From Takakia lepidozioides (Eukaryota; Streptophyta; Takakiopsida; Takakiales; Takakiaceae): a DNA stretch of 64,000 nucleotides. The stretch covers positions 8,556,001-8,620,000 of the forward strand of contig CM060734.1 of assembly GCA_030704615.1 (NCBI GenBank). Direction: 5' to 3'. Position numbers and translations under genes: made by a program. A model generated the notes under the pieces. It did not search any database. It was not told where the DNA came from and was given only the letters and a program-made list of their open reading frames with translations. How positions within the stretch are numbered: the stretch's first letter is position 1; each line of letters opens with the position of its first letter. This document shows, in pieces, positions 56,082 to 64,000 of this stretch.

Positions 56082-56316
56082 GTGGCTGTCGTGTCTCCAG
56101 TGCGGAGGTAGTCCAACACAACTGAATCCTCATGTATATCTTTGGCGCCACCTTGCTCATTGCTGGCCTCAGGGTCCTCAGACACTTGATCTACAGTCAT
56201 CCCTGTTGCAGGTCCAACCTGGCCTTCCGCTGCCAAATACACAGAACAGATGCATGCCATCCGGGCACCATCTCCTCGTCCGTCTCACCATGCCACCGAG
56301 CTCCAGTGTCATCCTG

Positions 56317-57682
56317 CTAGCTCGTGCATGGATTGTGACTCAACCCATTTGCATTGCGATTGACCAAACCCGGTCGATGCACTACCTGGAAGTCATACTC
56401 TTGAAGGATGAGTGCCCACCGTGCAAGCTTCCCCGTAAGCTTGTCTGACTCCATCAACCACTTGAGTGGTTGGTGATCCGTGACAAGGGTGAAGAGATTG
56501 CCATATAGATAGCACCTGAAGTGTGCCACGGCCCACACTGCAGCTAAGCATTCTCCCTCATATGAGCTATACTTAGACTCTGCAGCATTGTTCGAGCGGC
56601 TAGCATAAGCCACTACGAACTCTCTTCCCTCATCATCCACCTGTGTGAACACCGCTCCAAGCCCCAGCATGCTCCAATCTGTATGCAGCTGAAAAGGATG
56701 CCCCCTGATAGGTTGTCTCAAGATGGGCGCCGAGGTCAACCTCGCCTTGAGCTCTTGAAAAGCTTGTTCTTGCTCATCTTCCCACTGCCACTCCTGGTCC
56801 ACCTTGGTCAGCTTGGTTAGAGCCTTTGCAATGGCACTGAATCCCTTAACAAACCGTCTGTAATAGTTTGCTAACCCCATGAAAGCTCGAACTCGGCTCA
56901 CATCCGTGGGGCGTGGAACCTGTGCAATGGACTCTACCTTAGTCTGCTGTATCCCCAATCCTCCAGGATATATCATGTGACCCAGATACTCAATCTGGTT
57001 GTGGAAAAACTTGCATTTGCCCGGATGTAACTTCAATCCGTGCGTCCTTAAGCGCTCAAATACCCCCTGAAGGTGTCTCTCATGCTCCTCCACCGTAGCA
57101 CTAAAGATGATGATGTCATCTATGTAGCACCGAGCAAACTCCACCCGTGCTAGAATCGTGTCCATGACTCTTTGAAACTCAGCGGGAGCGTTTTTAAGCC
57201 CAAATGGTAAGAACCGCCACTGGTATAGGCAATCCTTCCCGTGCTCATTGATCCCCCAGAATGCCGTCTTTTGCTTATCCGCCTCCTTGATCGGCAACTG
57301 GTGATATCCGGATCGTAAATCCAACGTGCTAAAGACCTTGGAATGCCCAATGGCATCAAAGATCTCCTCTAGTGTTGGCATGGCATACCTATCGGACTTG
57401 GTCTGACGATTTACAGGCCGATAATCACCGCACATACGTCTCTCTCCGTCAATTGCCATAGACATCCTTCTTAGCTGGCATCACTATGGCTGAAGCATAC
57501 TCTCCACCAGAGAGCTCCACCAAACCTGCCTCCCAGAGATCTTGAGTCCTCATCTGAATCAAAGACCTCTCCATGTTACTGTATCTATAGGGTCTCCGAA
57601 AGATTGGCGTGTCAGTGGCCAACTCAATACGGATCTCTTGACCCTTCAGTGCTCCCAAGTCCTTCAAACTAAGGCAAAGCAA
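56317..57682 (-). pseudogene. Ty3 reverse transcriptase and RNase H
   Basis: RT blocks are RMCGDYRPVNRQT, STLDLRSGYHQLPI, LPFGLKNAPAEFQRVMD, catalytic CYIDDIIIFS, LKLHPGKCKFF and YLGHMIYPGG. RNase H follows with HTDWSMLGLGAVFTQ, SSYEGECLAAVWAV and TDHQPLKWL. The frame is open for 382 codons (57465-56317). A frame change near 57455 separates the upstream YRYSNMERSLIQ part. Confidence 0.92.
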
Positions 57683-58024
57683 TTCTGTAAGCCCTCAGGA
57701 ACCGCCGTATACGTCGTCTCTCTCCTCCGGTGACAATGGGTCCAATGTCAGGCTCCCAATTGTCCTCCGTAACTGCAACCTTAAGTCCAGTGGGCTTAGA
57801 GGTAGAGGACGCGTCCCGTGGTTGCTATGCTGCAACCTCTGAACAACCCCCTTCCTCCATCACAGGCTGCCTTGGCTGCCAACTCCCTTTGGACCTCGAG
57901 CACCTCCCACGTGTGCCATGGATGTCTACCCCTTGGTCCTCACCGGCTCGCCCCCACTCGCTGCCTGTACCATCTCGGTAGGCAGAGAGACCATGAGGGG
58001 AGTGCACTCCGCACTCTACGTTGC

Positions 58025-58985
58025 TCAGCCATAGCCAAGCTGATAATCCAAGTCAAGCAATTGAGATCCATTGCTTGCCCCAACACCTGACGTCGTGATG
58101 CCTCAGAAAGAGAAGGCACCGCCGTGGTCCCAGTGGAAAACCCCATAGCCCGCTCTCGCTCGTCGGCATTAGCTCCACTAACTGCTGCAACTGAGCATCC
58201 CACAGGAGGCCAGGTCCACCATCCCGAAAGCATGAGATCCTGGAAGCTGAGCAGTGTAGGTAATGCTGCTCGTGGTTGACCCACCCTGTTGACCACTGCC
58301 AAGGGCGAACGGTCATCGTGTCTCACACGTTGAGACTGTCTCCCTGTGTCCAAAATGCCATCCACGGTGAGGTGTGCTGGCCGCTGCACCCCATCAAATG
58401 CACGCTTGAGTAGTGCGGGTGGCATCAAGTTAGTCCACCAAGCCGTGGACGATGAGCCCAAGACCCCATTGCAGCTGCATCCAGTAACACTGCTGACCCA
58501 AGCCACGACCGGACTTGATGCACACTGGCCATCACCCTGGCCCGAGAATCACCCATCAGTGGTACATTCTCCAAGATGTATGCTGGAGATACAGCTTGAT
58601 GAAGCTGCAATCAGCGCAAAATCCGCACCATCTCCCAAACAGACCCGTCCTCGAGTCTCGCAATCCATTGCCATGCCCGCTGATGAATGCCCTTGGCAGG
58701 GCCAACCTGCCACTACCAGTTCAAGGAGCCAACCTGCTCCAAATCCTGCGCCCCCAGCAAAGAAATGTCTGCTGGCAAGGCTTGTTGGTATCCACGAACT
58801 GCAGACACTGGCAACAAGTCAGGGTATTGCTGTACCAACTGAGCAACATGGCGCAGTGAGACGCGTCGTGCAGTCTCATCCCTCTCCACATACAGGTAAC
58901 GTCGAACTCGTACACCTGCCTGTAGCACAGCAGTCAATCCGGTGCTGATCCCGCCAAACAAGTCCAGAAGGCAAATGCCTTCATC
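58025..58985 (-). pseudogene. C5-cytosine DNA methyltransferase domain inside the Ty3 element
   Basis: C5-methyltransferases transfer a methyl group from S-adenosylmethionine to cytosine. Motifs appear in the right order on the minus strand. Motif I is LLDLFGGISTGL (Asp at 58964), then YVERDE. Motif IV is VVAGWPCQGHSSAG with the catalytic Cys (58690-58707), then GLRDSRTGLFG. Motif VI is HILENVP (about 58571). Motif VIII is AHRPRL followed by WWTNL (about 58450), then LPTLLSF. The terminal block is ERAMGFSTG (58146) with RRQVLGQAMDL (58083). The last block and the WWTNL wording are closest in style to DNMT3/DRM-type enzymes. The domain sits between protease and RT. Frame changes at about 58725, 58680, 58455 and twice within 58240-58165 inactivate it. 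Confidence 0.85.
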
Positions 58986-59087
58986 TGGATACTGCCACAC
59001 AATAGGTGTGGTATCCAATGGTGACAACTGAGGTGGTCTTGGTGCAATACACCGCACTCTCCTCCTCTCCTGACGGAACAAAAGCCT

Positions 59088-59912
59088 CTACCCAGGCTTG
59101 TTGCACCCGTCGATCAGCAACCTGCTGCAAATCCTTGCTCGTACCCCACATGGAGTGTGAGCAACCATGGCAGGCAACTCCGCCATACCATGCATGTCAT
59201 CCTGCTCTGCTGGAGGTGGCACATCCTCTGCATGGGCATTGCCTTCCAACAACTCTCCAGGCCAACTAACTGCAGCTGTAAAGGCGGTTAGTGTTGGCAT
59301 CTTGCCCCGCTGGGCAGCCGCTATACCCCCAATGAATGTCATAGGGAGCTGTGCACGGCGACCATCGCCTGACTGCCATCCACGCCTGTAGGATGCTGAC
59401 TCCTCCCAAAAATCCAAGGTGAAGCCCATAGGGTATAACACTGCCCCACCAACGAGGACATCGTAAGAGACTGCGTCTGTCACAATGGCCTTGGCTCGCA
59501 TTACTGAGCCATCGATAGGATGATCCGGCTGCAGTCTAATGGCCAACTGATGCCGTGTCATGCCCCGAGCCTGCTCTGATCCTCCCAGAGATGTCTGTAT
59601 CTAGAAAGGACAAGGCTCCATATCCGCCTCCATGAGGCCCAAACCTGCAATAGCAGCTCTGCCTAACATCAGTGGCTGAGCTCCCGAGTCCAACAAGACC
59701 CGCAGTGGCCGGTACTTCTTGCCTGCCGGTCCACTCAAAGTGAAAATGCCTCCCTGGTTGTCTAACAAGACAACTCCAGGTGTCACCATGGCGCGCTCAA
59801 AGGCTGGCCTAGCTGATAGCTCCGTCAACCTGACAGTTGCAGCTTGCCAGGGCGCAGCCGTGGCAGTCTTGACCCTCAAATCCGAGGATCCCTCTGCCAC
59901 TACACCTTCCAC
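59088..59912 (-). pseudogene. Ty3 aspartic protease
   Basis: RPLRVLLDSGAQPLMLGRAAIAGLGL contains the DSG active-site triad followed by a typical PLMLG strand. The next frame (59561-59088) continues ..HPIDGSVMRAKAIVTDAVSYDVLVGG, matching the second half of retropepsins (YDVLVG). A stop or frame change at about 59600 separates the halves. Confidence 0.75.
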
Positions 59913-60155
59913 TAACTCCGCAAAGATGAAGTGACCTCCCCACTCTCACAGAGTGTTGCTGCTAGTCGGAACACTGCAGCTGGTCTCACCCCCGGCGTCG
60001 CAATCATTGTTGCCGAGAACAGTGGGGCCTGACACACAGAGGTGGCTGCCCCCAATACACACCGCCGCACTAGCCTTGGCAGCAGGTGTCAGTGCTGCAC
60101 GTGTAGCTCTCCCAATGGCATAGAAACCTCCGCCTCGGTAACAGTCGGGCGAGAA

Positions 60156-61840
60156 CTAGGTGCCATGGATGGCGTTGACATTGTCTCCGCCAAGGTGAAC
60201 GACTGAGGCAGCCTTGCCTGACGGCTTGCCTCCCCACGTTGTGGATCCAACTCCCCCTGCACCTCGTGGCTCAGGAACTCGTGCTGCTCCTCGAGTCACG
60301 GCTGCAGCAGACTCCACCTGCTCTAGTGGTAGTGCTGCTCCGCACATGAATCCCATGCCTCCCATATCTCCTCCCTCAGGAGCAGGAGGTGGACCATCCC
60401 GCCTGGGGCCGGTACCCCCCTGAGCTATAGCCATGACAGCGAGCCTCTGCTCTAGCTGCTGAAGCCGATTGGCCATGCCTTGGTCAACACCCTGACCTCC
60501 GCGTCCTTGGCCATGTGGAGCTTGCCCTTGGCCTGCACCTCGTGCCCGACCACCTCGTCCTCTTTGGGCTGGTCCACCTCGCCTCCGGCCACCATTGTTC
60601 CCTGGAACTGGCCTGGCGCAACTCAGGATGCAAGTCATAACACTGAGCATCTCCATACCCATACTTGCCACAATGCCCACACTGCAACTGTGCAGGCTGT
60701 GCTTGTGTCGGCCTTCTGCCACTCTCTGGGCAATCTCTCTTGACATGGGGTCCTCCACATGTCCAACATATCACCCCTGGTTGCTGTTGGCCTGCAAAAG
60801 ATGCCACGGGCCTCTGCACCTGAGGTCCCCTGTAAGCTCCATGGAACTTGGGCTGGGCAACCTTGCCCCCCTGACCACGCTGTTGAGCGGTTCCTTGTGC
60901 CTGTGGGCTGGCAGCTACTGCCTCGTGTAGGCATGTCCTTGCCAAATCCAATGGTAACAACTCGCTCCTCTACCATGTTGAGCTCAATCCGCTCAGCCAG
61001 CAGAAACACATCTGCTAATGTGGGTTGGGCTGCTTGTAACAGGGTTGCATCTCGCACCCTTCTCTTGAGCTCCTTATCCAAAATTCCATACCAAAACTGG
61101 ATTGCCTGAGCTTCAGTAACCCCTTGGGTCACACTTATCAAGCGCCTCATACGAGTGTACGCCTCTCGCAGGCTCTCACTGGGTTTGCGCTGGAAGTCTT
61201 GCAAACTTCGCAGCTTCTCTGTCCGTACACCTTGGTAGTTTCTCCGCAACTCCTGGAAGAACTCCACCACCGGTTGAATCTAGGCACATGTGTTGTAGTC
61301 GTGGCAGGAGGAGTAGTAGCACCTTTGAACTGGTACCACCTGCAGAAGTACCAGCACTACTTGCTCCACTACTAGTGCTGGCAGTGGGAGCTATTGGTAC
61401 TGACGCAGCTACTGGTCGCGTCGTGCCTCGAGTAATGGAGACGTAGTCAGGTGACCAATACATCCTCCACTCCTCAATCTCTGCTTCATGTCCCCGCCTG
61501 AACTCGTGGTAATCGTCCATAGGCGGGCCTTCCAAATGCTGGAACAGTCCCTTCCACGCCATGAATGGGGTGAATAGCTGTGGATTGCGCATCTGCTGCA
61601 AATCACACCAGCTGTCGAACTCCTGGATAAAGTCATCCAAACTCGATTTGCCCACAGCTCCAGAGTACCTACGAGGCCCCTTGGTAGCTCCATACATCTC
61701 CTCCATGTCGTCCCACAACAATGGCGAATGAACTGCACACCTGTTGATGAACCTCCGAGTCTGTGTCTGACTCTACAGTAGTTGAGGTGGCGGTGAAGGT
61801 GGTCTGAACCGAATACCTCGTCTTGTGAACCCACTCTCAC
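60156..61840 (-). pseudogene. Ty3 gag with zinc knuckles and RG-rich tail
   Basis: EMYGATKGPRRYSGAVGKSSLDDFIQEFDSW and WKGLFQHLEGPPMDDYHEF, then after a frame change RRNYQGVRTEKLRSLQDFQR and REAYTRMRRLI, are gag-like helices. They are followed by CWTCGGPHVKRDCP (CX2CX4HX4C) and a second CGHCGKYGYGDAQC knuckle. An RG-rich run (GRRRGGPAQRGRGGRARG) follows. Gag coats element RNA. At least three frame changes (about 61270, 60900, 60640) are needed to read it. Confidence 0.7.
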
Positions 61841-61849
61841 TGTACTGCT

Positions 61850-62640
61850 TGTAGCCGTACTCCCTCAAACCCTTGGGTAACTCCGTAATGACACTCACAA
61901 TGTGCACCTCCTCCACGTGACACTATAAGTCTCTAGTACTAATCTAATAGTGACACGGGTGGGCACCTGTTGCAGTCTAAGGGTCATATCCCAATGGCTC
62001 AGGGCACCTGCATCCACCGCAAGAACTCATATGGTTGGCTGGTCATCAACCCAGCCTCACCATAGAAACACTGGTGGTCTTGCTGGTCATCACTCCAGCC
62101 TCACCACCGACAGCATACTCTAGGATTGACCGGTGATCAAATCCGGCCTAATCCCTATGAAAGCAAGCGCCCACACAAAACCAACATGGCGCACAGTCAA
62201 GCATGCATGTGTTGGGGGGGATCCAAACACAAGAAATCAAAACATCAACACCCCCACACCAAAATCCAGCAGCAACGCTGATCCTGCAGAATATCCCAGC
62301 CCAAACCCCCGGACTGACTGCCTCCACCAAGAGAGGCTTTGGCAACTACAAGTACAAGGTAATGAAAATAGTACAGAGATGGAGGGGAAGAATAGAAGCC
62401 CGACCCAGCAAACTCTAATCCTGATCTATGCTATCAACTGCCAGACTTCTCTCAAAGTGCCTTGCTCTGCATGATGGTAAGGTGTAGGAGGTATATCTAT
62501 GTCCAGAAACCTGCCACTAACCTTGTCCCAAGCTACAGTAGCTCGCTCTAACCACCCTCCTCCTCTTTTTGCCAAGTAGAGACAAAGCAACACTCTGCTA
62601 TCTCCCGCTCACTGAACACTAAGAAAACAAAGGTAGAGTT
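61850..62640. other. Element leader or flank, no LTR recognised
   Basis: Contains two copies of GGTCATCA-CCAGCCTCACCA at about 62041-62062 and 62083-62104. I looked for the 3' LTR sequence and for a tRNA-complementary primer site and found neither. Confidence 0.35.
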
Positions 62641-62650
62641 TGATAGTCTC

Positions 62651-63193
62651 TCAACTCGAAAGCTTTGAGACGGTTGCGGGTGTCCTCATTGCGAATGACT
62701 GTATCTCCTTCAAACAGAACAAACTTGTCCTCGCTAATGAACCCCCGTCGTGGTTGCCTTGTGCAGAGCGTGTCCGGCTGCAACGCTGTCTGATTGCACA
62801 AACTTGTGTAGCTCCTGCTCCTTGCTCCAGTACACCCAGCCTTGTGGCTGAGTACACCCCTTGCCTTGTGGCTGAACACCTTGGTCCCCGGGCTGTCTTT
62901 GGCTGTGTTCCAAGCCTAGCTTTCACCCACTTTGGTATTTCACTTACAGCTGCAGAACTGCTGGCTCCAACAGAGTTCTGACTGTCCAAAGCGATATTGA
63001 GGCCCTCAACGCCAACTACAGCAGTCTGTTGTCTACTGCTAATGCCTGACTCCCAGTATGCAATCAACTCGTCCAACTGTTCTCCACTCAAATCAGTCTG
63101 AGTTCCTTGGGAAACATAAATCATGTCCCCTTGTGTGCACAGGCTAAGAGAAGAGACCTGCCCTTCAATTACGTCCTCATTTCCCCCAGCCAT
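62651..63193 (-). CDS. Hypothetical open frame upstream of gag
   Basis: 180 codons from ATG at 63193. An acidic first half (SGEQLDELIAYWESG) is followed by LGTQPKTARGPRCSATRQGV, partly repeated. No domain is recognised. Position and strand allow it to be a 5' part of the Ty3 element, but it could equally be unrelated. Confidence 0.3.
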   Translation of the reverse strand: MAGGNEDVIEGQVSSLSLCTQGDMIYVSQGTQTDLSGEQLDELIAYWESGISSRQQTAVVGVEGLNIALDSQNSVGASSSAAVSEIPKWVKARLGTQPKTARGPRCSATRQGVYSATRLGVLEQGAGATQVCAIRQRCSRTRSAQGNHDGGSLARTSLFCLKEIQSFAMRTPATVSKLSS

Positions 63194-63457
63194 ACAAGGA
63201 GTACATCCACAGATTTGTCTCTCATATAGACCAGCACAGGTTCTAGAAACAGAATTGTGGATCTTTCATGGCACACTCACACTCTAAAAATTCCATAGAT
63301 TTTTAGTAGAGTCCTAAAAATAAAAACCAGATCTAGATTGGTAGATTTCCCCTTTCTGCAGCTATCCCCTCAAAAACTGGGTCAAACAGAGTCCATTTGA
63401 CAAAGATATGACCAATTTGGCTTTAAATCATTTAAATTAGATCAAAATGCCCTGTTT

Positions 63458-63484
63458 ATTTTTTATTTTTTTTTTTTTTTTTTT
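63458..63484. repeat. Poly(T) run
   Basis: About 27 bases, all T but one A, in an AT-rich stretch. It could be the tail of a minus-strand retroposed sequence. A (GA)n run lies nearby at about 63626-63651. Confidence 0.8.
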
Positions 63485-64000
63485 CTAAGGTTTTCAAATT
63501 TAAAAATTTAAAGTTACACCCAAACTATCTGGTAACTGGTTCCCGGTTCCCTACGCTCTATATGGTTTCCTAGGTTCCCTGGCCACGTGCCCTATAATTC
63601 ACACCTTGCTCCAGTCTTCTGCATACCGAGAGTGAGAGAGAGAGAGAGAGGAAGGGAACTGTGGCACTCAGTAGTGTCTTGTTGTGAAAGAGAGTGGATT
63701 CCGTGATTGCTTGCAGGCTTGCGCACCAAGAGAGGGGGAGGAAAGACATGTTTATGGACATGTTTATGGACGCCATGTACAGGCGAGGGGTCACTCACAG
63801 TCTGTTCGAGGCCTTGGTGGCTAACGATAAATCACTGAGGAGGATTACCAACGGGAAGCACTGGACTTTGTGCTGGAGCTTGCGGGTCCCCGGCCCATTC
63901 CAATTACGGGGGAGAAAGCCCTGGCTCCTGAATCGCCCGTCTATCCCCAGCGTAGCTCGGCTCCGCTGTTCCCAAACCCGTCGTCTCCATCCTGCAGCTG
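63485..64000 (+). other. Possible 5' end of a gene running off the window
   Basis: From about 63750 to the window end the plus strand has open frames, one reading REALDFVLELAGPRPIPITG. No family is recognised and the 3' part is missing, so only coding potential can be noted. Confidence 0.25.

Larger units (their letters stand above)
53915..61840 (-). mobile_element. Ty3/Gypsy retrotransposon encoding a DNA methyltransferase and a PHD finger
   Basis: Minus-strand order: gag (about 61840-60900), two zinc knuckles (60900-60600), RG-rich segment (60600-60400), aspartic protease (59912-59088), C5-DNA methyltransferase (about 58985-58025), reverse transcriptase and RNase H (57682-56317), integrase (56081-55016), PHD finger (54924-54697), polypurine tract (near 54440-54450) and 3' LTR. 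RT-RNase H-integrase order places it in Ty3/Gypsy. Frameshifts occur in most domains, so this copy is inactive. No 5' LTR matching the 3' LTR was found before 64000. Confidence 0.87.

Noticed and set aside
1-64000. tRNA, rRNA genes, CRISPR arrays, bacterial operons
   Set aside because: None seen. GT-AG introns, LINEs and LTR elements show eukaryotic nuclear DNA, and no cloverleaf with matching A and B boxes was found.

Overview
The window is nuclear DNA of a streptophyte with a large, repeat-rich genome. A spliced gene for the plastid protein CJD1 (chloroplast J-like domain 1) marks it as green-lineage. Plant-type L1 LINEs, a decayed PLS-type PPR gene, a MULE transposase and Ty3/Gypsy elements support this. 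A Ty3 element carrying a cytosine methyltransferase, of a kind I recall being reported from charophyte algae, points to a charophyte or a seed-free land plant. I cannot name the species.

Layout. 0-3.7 kb: a decayed PPR gene and one isolated DEAD-box helicase exon (minus). 4.0-7.3 kb: a broken, spliced transposase-like gene (minus) with a minisatellite in its intron. 7.6-15.1 kb: two tandem copies of a two-RRM RNA-binding protein gene (minus). The right copy is intact (6 exons, 426 codons). The left copy is a frameshifted pseudogene lacking the glycine-rich last exon. A dispersed-repeat array (9.4-11.3 kb) lies between them. 15.5-28.6 kb: a territory full of a short repeat, AGTCYGYTG or its complement. 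It holds an unrecognised multi-exon gene (17.5-23.1 kb), a Ty3 3' end with a PHD finger, an isolated seryl-tRNA synthetase-like exon and a MULE transposase gene. A pair of ~365-bp direct repeats sits at 15.5 and 25.4 kb. 29-30 kb: Ulp1-like protease remnant. 30.6-38.4 kb: CJD1 on the minus strand, with a 4.5-kb LINE lying antisense in one intron. 38.5-42.8 kb: a decayed L1 LINE whose 3' tail ends about 60 bp upstream of the CJD1 start codon. 43-53 kb: mobile-element debris, satellites, a solo-LTR-like fragment and LINE fragments. 53.9-61.8 kb: a Ty3/Gypsy element (minus) with order gag, zinc knuckles, protease, C5-DNA methyltransferase, RT/RNase H, integrase, PHD finger, 3' LTR.

Only two host genes look intact enough to work: the RNA-binding protein at 12.6-15.1 kb and CJD1. 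The rest is mostly mobile elements in various states of decay. The main discoveries are the methyltransferase plus PHD finger in one Ty3 element, the short repeat that appears in opposite orientation in exons and introns of the unknown gene, and the C-to-T stop codons in that gene.
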